From assembly GCF_025567365.1 (NCBI RefSeq), contig NZ_JAOQJG010000004.1, positions 124,001-188,000 on the forward strand: 64,000 bases of DNA. The letters run 5' to 3'. The stretch comes from Anaerostipes amylophilus (GTDB lineage: Bacteria; Bacillota; Clostridia; Lachnospirales; Lachnospiraceae). Below the pieces are notes generated by a model. It ran no database searches. It saw nothing but the letters and a program-made list of their open reading frames with translations, and was not told where the DNA came from. The translations under genes and the position numbers were made by a program. Each line of letters opens with the position of its first letter. The first letter of the stretch is position 1. This document shows positions 31,501-40,415 of the stretch, piece after piece.

Positions 31501-32274
31501 ATGCTTCGAAAAATGTCAGTCATTATCCTGTTGATCTTGACAGCACTCTGGGTTACAAACAGTGACAGTATTCGTCCAGCCAGAGAATTTATACAAAACA
31601 ATATCTATGTCTGGAGTGAAACACAGGAAGAAAAACTTCCAATTTACTGTGTAGATACAGATAAAAAACAAATCGCATTGACATTTGACACCGCATGGGG
31701 CAATGAAGATATTCCACAGATCTTAAAGATACTAAAGCAGGAAAATGTAAAAGCAACTTTTTTCTTCTGTGGAGACTGGATCAGCAAATATCCAGCGGAT
31801 ATCAAAACAATCTACGATGAAGGGCATGATATCGCAAGTCATGGAGATCATCATAAATATATGACAAAATTAACAGATAAACAGCAGCAGGAAGAGATCC
31901 GAGGTGTCACAGAAAAGATTCAAGGATTATTAGGTATCAAAATTGATCTGTTTCGTGCACCATACGGAGACTATAATGAATCTGTTGTAAAAAATGCAAG
32001 AAAAATGAATTATTATATCATTCAATGGAACGTAGACAGCTTAGACTGGCAGGAACCAACCAAAGAACAGTTGATCAAGAAAGTTTGTGAACATAAAAAT
32101 TTATCACCTGGAAGTATTATTCTGATGCATACTGGAACAAAATGCACCAAACAGGTATTAAAACAGATCATAAGAAATATCAAAGCAAAAGGATATGAGC
32201 TTGTACCAGTCTCCAGATTGATCTATCGAAGTAACTATCGCATTGATCTAACAGGAAAACAGATAAAATTATGA
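31501..32274 (+). CDS. Polysaccharide deacetylase, PdaB-like sporulation type
   Basis: This 257-residue exported protein has one N-terminal membrane or signal segment (about 4-19) followed by a NodB domain. Motifs are IALTFDTAWGNEDI with the catalytic Asp (MT1), IASHGDHHKYM with two metal-binding His (MT2), LFRAPYGDYNES (MT3) and IILMHTGTKC with the late His (MT5). The DTAWGNED variant of the first motif is typical of the sporulation protein PdaB rather than housekeeping deacetylases. It probably modifies spore peptidoglycan. The stop overlaps the ATG of the decayed ABC gene as ATGA. Confidence 0.85.
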   Translation: MLRKMSVIILLILTALWVTNSDSIRPAREFIQNNIYVWSETQEEKLPIYCVDTDKKQIALTFDTAWGNEDIPQILKILKQENVKATFFFCGDWISKYPADIKTIYDEGHDIASHGDHHKYMTKLTDKQQQEEIRGVTEKIQGLLGIKIDLFRAPYGDYNESVVKNARKMNYYIIQWNVDSLDWQEPTKEQLIKKVCEHKNLSPGSIILMHTGTKCTKQVLKQIIRNIKAKGYELVPVSRLIYRSNYRIDLTGKQIKL

Positions 32275-33177
32275 AATATCAAAAAGTTATCGAAACGAAC
32301 AAAGAAATATCGCTAAAAATCAAAAAAGGCAAGATTACATTGATCGCAGGACCAAGCGGTAGTGGGAAGACGACGCTGTTAAGACATTAAAAAAAAGAAC
32401 AGATGAAGCGTACGGTTGCGGAGATCGTTAATTATTTTGATCTGCAAAAGATTTATCATAAAAGTACAGATGAATTGTCTGGAGGCCAAAAACAGATGGT
32501 AAATCTTGCAGCAGTTATGGCAATGCATCCAAAGGTGTTGATCCTTGATGAACCAACAGCACAGTTAGATCCCACAGTAAGAAATGACTTTCTTGTGATG
32601 CTTCAGAAATTACATAAGGAATTTGGATTAACGATTATTTTGACATCCCATAATTTAGAAGATGTGATGGAAATGGCAGATCAATGCATCATCCATTTGA
32701 ACAGTCACTTCCACAGATTCTTCGTTTGGAAGATAAATTTAACTTAGAACCAAGCTTTAAGATAGAAGAAGCAAGGAAGCAGATAAGAAAGATCAGCTGT
32801 TTGCAGATCTGTTGGAGATGGGAAAAGGCAAAGAGGAAAGAGTCGATGAACTGTTAGAGATGGCAGATCTTATGAAAGAAAAGTATGCACATCCATATGA
32901 TCTAAATGGCGGCCAGCAGCAGATGGCAGCTTTGGTCAAGGTATTGCTTGCAGACCCAGAGATTTTGCTGCTAGATGAGTCAACCAAAGGGATGGCCAGA
33001 GAACACAGCAGGAGATTTGGAGAGCTTTTACAAAAACTTGCAGATGAGGGAAGAACGATTTTCATGGTATCCTATGATCTGGAATTCTGTGCAGAATATG
33101 CAGACCGTATCGGGATGATGTTTGATGGCAAAATTGAAGGAATTGGAGAACCATCGGAATTACAATTTACTTTGTAG
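32271..33177 (+). pseudogene. Decayed duplex ABC ATPase of an ECF-type transporter
   Basis: Four fragments in different frames add up to a two-domain ATPase. 32271-32390 gives the Walker A (LIAGPSGSGKTTLLRH) and then a stop. 32403 to about 32690 has LSGGQKQM, VLILDEPTAQLDP and TSHNLEDVMEMADQ. A shifted frame to about 32790 reads HPFEQSLPQILRLEDKFN, the linker. 32812-33177 has LNGGQQQM, ILLLDESTKGM and FMVSYDLEFCAEYADRIG of the second ATPase half. The first half lacks the stretch between Walker A and the signature, and the second half lacks its Walker A. Energy-coupling-factor transporters (vitamins, cobalt) use such ATPases. It cannot be functional as one protein. Confidence 0.82.
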
Positions 33178-33314
33178 CAGGAACATCCTACAAGTTTAAA
33201 GTAAAACCATACAAATACACAAAGAAAAAAGCAAAAGTAGGAAAGAGTTACAAGTTCCGCCTGGTAGGAATCAAAACAGTGAATGGAAAATCTGTCGAAA
33301 AAACGATCAAATAA
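33168..33314 (+). pseudogene. 3' fragment of a lost surface-protein gene
   Basis: An open stretch overlapping the end of the ABC remnant reads YFVAGTSYKFKVKPYKYTKK and then KAKVGKSYKFRLVGIKTVNG up to TAA at 33312-33314. The repeated basic-aromatic beta-strand pattern resembles C-terminal repeats of secreted Firmicute wall proteins. There is no start codon or ribosome site. A deletion that brought this tail next to the ABC remnant would explain the arrangement. Confidence 0.5.
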
Positions 33315-33342
33315 AAGTACTAGATAAAATACAAAAAAGGAC

Positions 33343-33371
33343 TTGATTTTCAAAAAGAATCATTGTATCCT
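33343..33371 (+). promoter_or_regulatory. Promoter ahead of the glnN leader
   Basis: TTGATT at 33343-33348 and TATCCT at 33366-33371 are 17 bp apart. A terminator begins about 20 bases past the expected start. Confidence 0.5.
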
Positions 33372-33394
33372 ATAACCAGTGAAGTTACTGACAA

Positions 33395-33438
33395 GGGCGT
33401 CAAACAATTAGTTTCATATTGTTTGTCGCCCCTTTTTT
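33395..33438 (+). terminator. Strong hairpin terminator in the glnN leader
   Basis: GGGCGTCAAACAAT at 33395-33408 pairs with ATTGTTTGTCGCCC at 33418-33431 (one mismatch), followed by CTTTTTTT. It lies between a candidate promoter and glnN. Confidence 0.8.
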
Positions 33439-33514
33439 TCTACTATCAGTTAGATAATAGAAGAAAAAATATATAGATTATGCTTCAAATGTAAGAGAAG
33501 AAAGGAAGAACTCT

Positions 33515-35632
33515 ATGAAGGAAAAAATCAATGTATCAGAAATCTTCGGATCCCACGTATTTAACGACAGTGTTATGAAAGCACGTCTTCCAAAGGCCGT
33601 TTACAAAGATCTGAAAAAGACAATCGAAGAAGGAACAGAATTAAATCCAGCAATTGCAGACGTAGTTGCGAATGAGATGAAAGAATGGGCTATTGAAAAG
33701 GGTGCTACACATTATACTCACTGGTTCCAGCCATTAACAGGTGTGACAGCAGAGAAACATGACGCTTTCATTAACCCAACAGACGATGGTAAAGTTTTAC
33801 TTGAGTTCTCAGGAAAAGAACTGATCAAAGGTGAACCAGATGCATCTTCATTCCCATCAGGTGGATTAAGAGCAACATTTGAAGCAAGAGGATATACAGC
33901 CTGGGATTGTACATCACCTGCATTCATCAAAGAAACAGAAAATGCATGTATCTTATGTATTCCAACAGCATTCTGCTCATACAAAGGAGAAGCATTAGAC
34001 AAGAAGACACCACTTCTTCGTTCTATGCAGGCATTAGATATCCAGACAACAAGATTATTAAATGTATTAGGAAATAAGAATGTAAAACGTGTTAGCACAT
34101 CCGTTGGACCAGAACAGGAATATTTCTTAGTTGATGAAGAAAAATATAAACAGAGAAAAGACTTGATCTTCACTGGACGTACATTATTCGGAGCAATGCC
34201 TCCAAAAGGTCAGGAAATGGATGACCATTATTTTGGAATCATCAAACCAAGAATCGAAGGATTCATGAAAGATTTAAATATCGAAGCATGGAAACTTGGA
34301 ATCAGTGCTAAGACAGAGCATAACGAAGTAGCACCAGCACAGCACGAATTAGCTCCAATTTATAACTCAAACAACGTGGCAACAGACCACAACCAGTTAT
34401 TAATGGAAACAATGAGACGTGTTGCAAGACGTCACGGATTAAAATGCTTACTTCATGAGAAACCATTTGCAGGAATCAACGGATCAGGAAAACATAACAA
34501 CTGGTCTATGGTAACAAATGAAGGAAAGAATCTGTTAGATCCAGGAAAAACTCCTCATGAAAACAATCAGTTCTTACTGATCTTAGCTTCCATTATTGCA
34601 GCAGTAGATAAACATGCAGATTTACTTCGTATGTCAGCATCTACACCAGGAAACGACCACAGATTAGGAGCTAACGAGGCACCTCCAGCAATCATTTCTA
34701 TCTTCCTTGGAGATCAGTTAGAGGATGTTGTAAAACAGCTTGTAACAAGAGGAGAAGCTACAGAATCTAAACATGGTGACAGACTTGCATCAGGAGTACA
34801 TTCTTTACCAGCATTTGAAAAAGATGCAACAGACCGTAACAGAACATCACCATTTGCATTTACAGGAAATAAATTCGAATTCCGTATGGTTGGTTCTACA
34901 CAGTCTATCTCTGATCCAAACGTTGTATTAAATACGATCGTAGCAGATGTATTTGCAGATGTTTGTGACAGATTAGAGAAAGTAGAAGGCGGAGCAGATG
35001 CAGTAGCAATGGAAGCTCACGAGATCACAAAAGAATTATTAACAGAGCATCAGAGAGTTATCTTCAATGGTAACGGATATTCTGATGAATGGGTAGCAGA
35101 AGCTGAGAGAAGAGGACTTCCAAACTTAAGAAGCATGGTAGATGCAATCCCAACATTAACAACAGAAAAATCTATCAAGATGTTCGAAAAATTCGGTGTA
35201 TTTACAAAAGGAGAATTAGAGTCCCGTGTAGAAGTATTATATGAACAGTATTCTAACACGATCAACATCGAAGGACTTGCAACATTAGATATTGCGAAGA
35301 AACAGATTGTTCCAGCAGTTATGAAATATCAGAGAAAACTTGCAAATGGAGTTGCTGAACTGAAGACAGTTGGAGTTGACAGCTCTGTACAGGAAAAACT
35401 GTTAGAAGATATCACTGCAAACTTAAAAGATTTATTTGCAGCGATTAAGAAATTAGAAGCAGATATTCCAGAAGCTCAGGCATTAGAAAGTGAAGCACAG
35501 GCTCGTTTCTATCATGATACGATCTTTACAGATATGAGTGCAGTACGTGAACCAGCAGACAGACTGGAAATGTTAGTAGCGAAAGAAGATTGGCCAATGC
35601 CAAGTTACGGAGATCTGATCTTCGAAGTTTAA
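33515..35632 (+). CDS. glnN: Glutamine synthetase type III
   Basis: GlnN makes glutamine from glutamate, ammonia and ATP. The 705-residue length is the hallmark of type III enzymes (types I and II are about 360-470). Visible parts are the type III N-terminal region (FNDSVMKARLPKAVYKDLKK), SFPSGGLRATFEARGYTAWD, the active-site segments VGPEQEYFLVDEE (metal Glu) and EHNEVAPAQHELAPIYNSNN, then HEKPFAGINGSGKHNNWSM and RNRTSPFAFTGNKFEFRMVG. It has an AAGGAAGAA site, its own terminator and an upstream hairpin that may attenuate it. Confidence 0.96.
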   Translation: MKEKINVSEIFGSHVFNDSVMKARLPKAVYKDLKKTIEEGTELNPAIADVVANEMKEWAIEKGATHYTHWFQPLTGVTAEKHDAFINPTDDGKVLLEFSGKELIKGEPDASSFPSGGLRATFEARGYTAWDCTSPAFIKETENACILCIPTAFCSYKGEALDKKTPLLRSMQALDIQTTRLLNVLGNKNVKRVSTSVGPEQEYFLVDEEKYKQRKDLIFTGRTLFGAMPPKGQEMDDHYFGIIKPRIEGFMKDLNIEAWKLGISAKTEHNEVAPAQHELAPIYNSNNVATDHNQLLMETMRRVARRHGLKCLLHEKPFAGINGSGKHNNWSMVTNEGKNLLDPGKTPHENNQFLLILASIIAAVDKHADLLRMSASTPGNDHRLGANEAPPAIISIFLGDQLEDVVKQLVTRGEATESKHGDRLASGVHSLPAFEKDATDRNRTSPFAFTGNKFEFRMVGSTQSISDPNVVLNTIVADVFADVCDRLEKVEGGADAVAMEAHEITKELLTEHQRVIFNGNGYSDEWVAEAERRGLPNLRSMVDAIPTLTTEKSIKMFEKFGVFTKGELESRVEVLYEQYSNTINIEGLATLDIAKKQIVPAVMKYQRKLANGVAELKTVGVDSSVQEKLLEDITANLKDLFAAIKKLEADIPEAQALESEAQARFYHDTIFTDMSAVREPADRLEMLVAKEDWPMPSYGDLIFEV

Positions 35633-35663
35633 GATTACATAGTTTGTAAAACTCTTTAATACA

Positions 35664-35703
35664 CGAAAAAAGTGGCAGAAATGTTATTTCTGTCACTTTT
35701 TTT
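35664..35703 (+). terminator. Intrinsic terminator after glnN
   Basis: AAAAAAGTGGCAGAAAT and ATTTCTGTCACTTTTTT pair with one G-T and a GTT loop, followed by T residues. Confidence 0.88.
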
Positions 35704-35798
35704 ATTTATTTTGTGTAAATATATGCCAGAATAAAAATGAGAGTTCTTCACATGATAAATAGAAAGAAGAATCAAAATATTTTGAAAAGAGGAAGAAT

Positions 35799-36569
35799 AT
35801 GAGAAAGAAGATATTGGCATATATCATTGCAGTATTAACGATCACTACATGTATGATCCAATTAATACCCAGACAAAATAATATATTTAAAATTGCAAGT
35901 CAGGGGGAAGGAGAAAGCGGATTCCTTACAAATAATAATCTGAATCAAAAAAAGGTATACTTAACGTTCGATGATGGGCCGTCAGATCATACAGACGAGA
36001 TTCTTGATATTTTAAAGAAAAATAAGGTAAGGGCAACATTTTTTGTTGTAGGGAAAGAAACGGAACATGCTAAAAAGATGTATCGGAGGATCATTTTAGA
36101 AGGACACACACTAGGTATGCATTCATATAGTCATAATTATGATCAGATTTATGCAAGTGTCGGAGCATTTTCTAAAGATTTGATGAAACTTCAGAAATAT
36201 TTATATGATCTTACGGAAGTAAAGTCGTATATTTATCGTTTTCCAGGAGGCAGCAGTAATCATTGTGCTGGAGACATCAAACCGTATATCCGATATGTGA
36301 ATCAAAAAGGCATCTTATATTTTGACTGGAATGCATTAAATGAAGATGCGATCAATTTTAATGCCAGTTCTTATGAGTTGAATCAAAAGATATTAAAGGA
36401 TGTCAGAAGACAAAAGACAAGCATTGTCCTGATGCATGACCTTCATGAGACGAAAAATACAGTAAAAGGATTAGACTCGCTGATCAAAACCTTAAAAAAA
36501 GAGGGATATCAGATACTTCCGATCACAAAAAATACAAAGCCCATTCATCATGTCTCCATTGACAAATAA
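35799..36569 (+). CDS. Secreted polysaccharide (peptidoglycan) deacetylase
   Basis: This 256-residue protein has an N-terminal signal or anchor segment (about 4-23) and a NodB domain. VYLTFDDGPSDHTDEIL carries the catalytic and metal Asp (about 52-68), GMHSYSHNYDQIYAS the two metal His, YIYRFPGGSSNH is MT3, and SIVLMHDLHETKNT the late catalytic His. This is the canonical TFDDGP type, unlike the PdaB-like protein at 31501. It probably deacetylates N-acetylglucosamine or muramic acid residues in the wall, which lowers lysozyme sensitivity. The exact substrate is not deducible. Confidence 0.88.
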   Translation: MRKKILAYIIAVLTITTCMIQLIPRQNNIFKIASQGEGESGFLTNNNLNQKKVYLTFDDGPSDHTDEILDILKKNKVRATFFVVGKETEHAKKMYRRIILEGHTLGMHSYSHNYDQIYASVGAFSKDLMKLQKYLYDLTEVKSYIYRFPGGSSNHCAGDIKPYIRYVNQKGILYFDWNALNEDAINFNASSYELNQKILKDVRRQKTSIVLMHDLHETKNTVKGLDSLIKTLKKEGYQILPITKNTKPIHHVSIDK

Positions 36570-36626
36570 TAGGGGATAACGTAGAATATGTTCGGTAATG
36601 GATTTATTTTACGTTAGGAGATTGAC

Positions 36627-37229
36627 ATGATCATAAAAAGTGTAAATTTAGAAACCGTCTGTGGAATCACAAGTAAATTACCGGACAACACATTGCCGGA
36701 AGTAGCATTTGCAGGGAAATCAAATGTAGGAAAATCATCACTGATCAATGCATTGATGAATCGTAAATCCTACGCAAGAATTTCTGCACAGCCAGGAAAG
36801 ACACAGACGATCAATTATTATAATATTAACGAAGAACTTTATTATGTAGACCTTCCAGGATACGGATTTGCGAAAGTAACACAGTCTGTTAAGGAAAAAT
36901 GGGGACACATGATCGAGAACTATTTACAGACATCAAAACAGCTTAGAATGGTATTCTTACTGATCGATATCAGACATAAACCATCAAAGAATGATGTCAT
37001 GATGTATGATTGGATCCTTCACAATGGATACCGTCCAGTGATCATCGCAACAAAGCTTGACAAATTAAAAAGAAGCCAGGTGCCAAAACATCTAAAAGAG
37101 ATCCGCACAGAGCTTCAGATGGACAAGGAAACACCAATCTTCCCATTCTCAGCCTTATCCAAACAGGGAAGAGATGAAATCTGGGATTTCATTGAAAAAA
37201 TCGTCCTTGAAAAAGAAGAAACCGAATAA
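36627..37229 (+). CDS. engB: Ribosome biogenesis GTPase EngB (YsxC)
   Basis: EngB is an essential GTPase in late 50S subunit assembly. Its 200 residues contain the G motifs in order: AFAGKSNVGKSSLINAL (G1, about 28-44), GKTQTINYY (G2), VDLPGYGFAKV (G3), IIATKLDKLKRS (G4) and FPFSALSKQGRDE (G5). It starts after a TAGGAG site. Its TAA is immediately adjacent, with no spacer, to the stop codon of the opposite-strand DUF4364 gene. It is often next to lonA or clpX; neither is here. Confidence 0.95.
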   Translation: MIIKSVNLETVCGITSKLPDNTLPEVAFAGKSNVGKSSLINALMNRKSYARISAQPGKTQTINYYNINEELYYVDLPGYGFAKVTQSVKEKWGHMIENYLQTSKQLRMVFLLIDIRHKPSKNDVMMYDWILHNGYRPVIIATKLDKLKRSQVPKHLKEIRTELQMDKETPIFPFSALSKQGRDEIWDFIEKIVLEKEETE

Positions 37230-37763
37230 TTACTTATCCGGCTCGTCAAATAATAATTTTTCAATTAGCATGGAATAGACATCGGAGTGTTTCTTCTCCC
37301 AATGGTCGCATATGTAAACTGCCTGGTCTCTTGAGACGACATTTAAGTTAATCTCAAGGAGCGGGCTTTCTTTTTCGCTGATCTTAAGATTTACCGTGTA
37401 TTCATCACCTTTCGATGGATAAAAATCTGCTTTTACATTCGCTTCTTTACGCAGTTCGTATTCTTTTTCTTTTAGAAACTGTGCGATATCTTCTTTGATC
37501 GAATTCGGAATCTGGTATTCAAACATCTCGATCGCTTCTAAACCCTCATCACTAAGAGCATAATGGCTCATATTACGGATTTGTTTAACTCTGAGCATAT
37601 TCTCTTCCTCTAGCTCATGAAAAGCTCTCTGAACGGTAAAATAGTTCGTATAGCCTTTATCCAGAATAAATTCAGATATCTGGGAATTACTCAAAGGAAA
37701 ATCCACTTTCTCAATTAAATATAAAATCATAAGTTTGTAAAGTGTTAATTGTTCTTGTTCCAT
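37230..37763 (-). CDS. DUF4364 family winged-helix protein
   Basis: This 177-residue protein resembles the DUF4364 family: an N-terminal winged helix (LTLYKLMILYLIEKVDFPLS, then NSQISEFILDKGYTNYFTVQ, HELEEENML) and a C-terminal alpha-beta domain (LLEINLNVVSRDQAVYICDH). It is probably a DNA-binding regulator, but no target is known for the family. I chose the ATG at 37763, 8 nt from AAAGGAGA; the ATG at 37769 is too close to that site. The gene is divergent from spoVAA and converges exactly with engB. Confidence 0.82.
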   Translation of the reverse strand: MEQEQLTLYKLMILYLIEKVDFPLSNSQISEFILDKGYTNYFTVQRAFHELEEENMLRVKQIRNMSHYALSDEGLEAIEMFEYQIPNSIKEDIAQFLKEKEYELRKEANVKADFYPSKGDEYTVNLKISEKESPLLEINLNVVSRDQAVYICDHWEKKHSDVYSMLIEKLLFDEPDK

Positions 37764-37885
37764 GGCCATTCTCCTTTGATTTATCGATAAAAGTCACTAT
37801 GAGAGATTATAACACCACATCATTTTTCTTGCAACTTATGAATGAAAAGCCAAAAATAACAGATAATAACGCTGAGGTGATAAAA

Positions 37886-38509
37886 ATGAATGTGTATATT
37901 AAGGTGGAAGAAAGTGTATGCATTGATCATAAAGAAATTAAAATGAAAGATATTATGTCTTTATACTGCACCGATAAAGATATGGAACAACAGATTAAGA
38001 ATAAGAGTATTTATCATTTTATAGACAGAGGTAATCAGAGAAAATGTTTTTCAGTTCTTAAAGTGATCGAGAAGATCAAAGAAGTAGATAAAACGTTAGA
38101 TGTGATAAATCTTGGACCGCAGGATTTTATTGTCTATTACAAAAAGAAACAAGATGAATCGAAGATCATGCATTATGGAAAAATCTTATTTGTGATGCTC
38201 GTTGCGTTTTTTGGTGCAAGCTTTTCAATCATGACATATAACACAGATGTTGGAATTGAGGAACTTTTTTATAATGTTTATGAAATGATCATGGGAAGTG
38301 CTCCAAATGGCCCGAATCTTCTTCATGTTTCATATACGATAGGTTTGGCAATAGGAATCATCATCTTTTTCAATCATGCAGGAAAGATCAAACTAAATGA
38401 TGATCCGACACCATTCGAAGTGCAGATGCGGCTTTATGAAAGAGATGTAAATGATACATTAATGATTGATGCAGGCCGCAAAGAGGAGGAAGAAGATGTG
38501 GATTCGTAG
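37886..38509 (+). CDS. spoVAA: Stage V sporulation protein AA
   Basis: SpoVAA is part of the inner-membrane channel complex that moves dipicolinic acid into the forespore and out at germination. The 207-residue protein has a soluble N-terminal half (MNVYIKVEESVCIDHKEIKM, IMSLYCTD, LGPQDFIVYY) and two membrane segments (ILFVMLVAFFGASFSIM and TIGLAIGIIIFFN) followed by the typical DDPTPFEVQMRLYERDVNDT tail. Its ATG follows GAGGTGA. It is the first gene of an overlapping five-gene operon. A GATAATA about 20 bases ahead may belong to a sigma-G promoter, but the spacing to the ribosome site is too tight for confidence. Confidence 0.92.
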   Translation: MNVYIKVEESVCIDHKEIKMKDIMSLYCTDKDMEQQIKNKSIYHFIDRGNQRKCFSVLKVIEKIKEVDKTLDVINLGPQDFIVYYKKKQDESKIMHYGKILFVMLVAFFGASFSIMTYNTDVGIEELFYNVYEMIMGSAPNGPNLLHVSYTIGLAIGIIIFFNHAGKIKLNDDPTPFEVQMRLYERDVNDTLMIDAGRKEEEEDVDS

Positions 38510-38912
38510 TATACTTTTAATATTTTACGGATTATGTGCAGGAGGACTTATTGCAGCCAGTTTTCTCGCATTTTTAAGTATGCTGGGTGTGATTCCAAGA
38601 CTTGCAGGCCTTACAAAAAGCATAAAGTATGCAAGAGCGTATGAAAGTTTTGTGGCAGCAGGAGGGATTCTTGGAACATTAGCATTTATCTACAGATGGT
38701 CGATAAGGGCTGGATACTGGTTGCTGGCAGCTTATGGAATCTTTGGAGGCATATTTATTGGATGTATGATCGGAGCATTGGCGGAGACGATCAAAAGTCT
38801 TCCGATTTTTTCAAGGAGATTAAAACTAAGGTCAGGGATTCCATATGTTATTTATGGAATTGCGCTAGGAAAAATGTTTGGATGCTATATGTATTTTTAT
38901 ATATTCCGTTAA
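38496..38912 (+). CDS. spoVAB: Stage V sporulation protein AB
   Basis: This 138-residue integral membrane protein has about four helices: WIRSILLIFYGLCAGGLIAA, FLAFLSMLGVIPRLAGLT, LLAAYGIFGGIFIGCMIGAL, and a C-terminal IALGKMFGCYMYFYIF. These match the SpoVAB family. It is placed second, as expected, and overlaps spoVAA by 14 bp, with the AGAGGAGGA ribosome site inside the spoVAA end. It works in the dipicolinate channel; its individual role is not defined. Confidence 0.92.
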   Translation: MWIRSILLIFYGLCAGGLIAASFLAFLSMLGVIPRLAGLTKSIKYARAYESFVAAGGILGTLAFIYRWSIRAGYWLLAAYGIFGGIFIGCMIGALAETIKSLPIFSRRLKLRSGIPYVIYGIALGKMFGCYMYFYIFR

Positions 38913-38937
38913 ATCAATCTATGAAAGGGTGGTTAAA

Positions 38938-39402
38938 ATGAAAAAAGAACCGGATAAACAAGAATATCAGCAGATCGTAAAAAATCTTACACCAAAACAT
39001 AACAGTTTATTAAATTGTGCAAAGGCATTTGTGGTTGGAGGTGTGTTTTGTGTTTTGGGTGAAATGATGAAGCAGACAATGATAACATATTTTGGCCTTT
39101 CCAAAAAAGATTCTCTGCTTTATGTGACGATTGAACTTGTTTTATTAAGTGTTATCTTAACAGGATTTAATTTATATGGGAAAATTACAAAATTTGGAGG
39201 CGCTGGAGGACTTGTACCGATCACAGGATTTGCTAATTCTGTAGCATCGGCAGCAATTGAGTACCAGAAAGAAGGACAGGTGTTTGGTATTGGTGTGAAA
39301 ATCTTTACGATTGCAGGTCCGGTTATTTTATATGGAATTTTTTCATCATTTCTGGCAGGTCTTATTTATTTGTTTATAAAGCAGTGGGGGTGGTTTTTAT
39401 GA
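38938..39402 (+). CDS. spoVAC: Stage V sporulation protein AC
   Basis: This 154-residue membrane protein is homologous to SpoVAC, which behaves as a mechanosensitive channel in Bacillus spores. Features are PKHNSLLNCAKAFVVGGVFC, VLGEMMKQTMITYFG, the shared SpoVAC/AE motif KITKFGGAGGLVPITGFANS and PVILYGIFSSFLAGLIYLF. The start at 38938 follows AAAGGGTGG. It overlaps spoVAD as ATGA. SpoVAE downstream is a clear paralogue sharing the FGGxGxxVPxxGF motif. Confidence 0.94.
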   Translation: MKKEPDKQEYQQIVKNLTPKHNSLLNCAKAFVVGGVFCVLGEMMKQTMITYFGLSKKDSLLYVTIELVLLSVILTGFNLYGKITKFGGAGGLVPITGFANSVASAAIEYQKEGQVFGIGVKIFTIAGPVILYGIFSSFLAGLIYLFIKQWGWFL

Positions 39403-40415
39403 CAATGAGGAAAGGAATCCAAAGTATTGAATTTAGTAAGACACCATATATAAAAGGCTGGGCATCGGTTGCAGGACAGAAAGAAGGAGAAGGGCCATTA
39501 GGAAATGCGATCGATCAGATTATAGAAGATCCTTATTTTGGACAGAAAAGCTGGGAGCTTGCTGAAGGACGTTTTATGAAACAGGCCGCTATGCTTGCGA
39601 TCAGTAAAGCAAGGCTTCACACAAAAGATATCCGGTATGCATTTGCTGGAGATCTTCTGGAACAGAACACAGCGACGTTTTCTGGTATGAAAGAGCTTGA
39701 AATCCCCTTGTTTGGTTTATTTGGGGCTTGTTCGACAGTAGGTGAGGCATTATCACTAGCGGCTATGAGTATTGCAGGAGACTTTGCAAAGCATGTACTT
39801 GCAGTTGCCTCAAGTCATATTGGAAGTGCGGAAAAACAGTTCCGTTTTCCTTTGGAATATGGGAATCAAAGACCGTTATCTTCAACATGGACAGTCACAG
39901 GTTCTGGAGGGTTTGTTGTATCAGATGAGAAGGGATCAGTAAAGATCAAGGGAATCACGACAGGAAAGATTGTAGATTATGGAATGGAAGATCCGATGAA
40001 TATGGGAGCTTGTATGGCACCGGCTGCAGCGGAAGTGATCTATCAGCATTTTGTGGATTTTAATACAAAGCCAGAAGATTATGATGCGATTTATACAGGA
40101 GATCTTGGGGAAGTTGGAAAAAAGATCTTGCTTCATTTACTTCGTGAAAATGGTTATGATCTTTCAGGAGTATATGGAGATTGTGGAATTGAGATTTATG
40201 AAAGTGAAGAACAAGATACCCATTCAGGAGGTTCTGGGTGTGCATGCAGCGCAGTTGTGCTGGCAGCAATGATCATAAAGAAGATAACTGACGGAATATG
40301 GAAACGTGTATTATTTGTGCCGACAGGAGCATTGATGTCAAAGACAAGTTTTAATGAAGGGGAAAGTGTTGTTGGAATTGCGCATGCAATTGTTTTGGAA
40401 GGAGAAAATGAATAA
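39399..40415 (+). CDS. spoVAD: Stage V sporulation protein AD
   Basis: SpoVAD is a soluble, thiolase-fold protein that binds dipicolinic acid and delivers it to the channel. The 338-residue sequence shows IKGWASVAGQKEGEGPLGNA, FAGDLLEQNTATFSGMKEL, the thiolase-like LFGACSTVGEALSLAAM, and STWTVTGSGGFVVSD, which are family hallmarks. It ends with a region rich in GCACSAVVLAA. The ATG at 39399 forms an ATGA overlap with spoVAC and follows GGGGGTGG; slightly longer in-frame starts have no good site. Confidence 0.94.
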   Translation: MTMRKGIQSIEFSKTPYIKGWASVAGQKEGEGPLGNAIDQIIEDPYFGQKSWELAEGRFMKQAAMLAISKARLHTKDIRYAFAGDLLEQNTATFSGMKELEIPLFGLFGACSTVGEALSLAAMSIAGDFAKHVLAVASSHIGSAEKQFRFPLEYGNQRPLSSTWTVTGSGGFVVSDEKGSVKIKGITTGKIVDYGMEDPMNMGACMAPAAAEVIYQHFVDFNTKPEDYDAIYTGDLGEVGKKILLHLLRENGYDLSGVYGDCGIEIYESEEQDTHSGGSGCACSAVVLAAMIIKKITDGIWKRVLFVPTGALMSKTSFNEGESVVGIAHAIVLEGENE

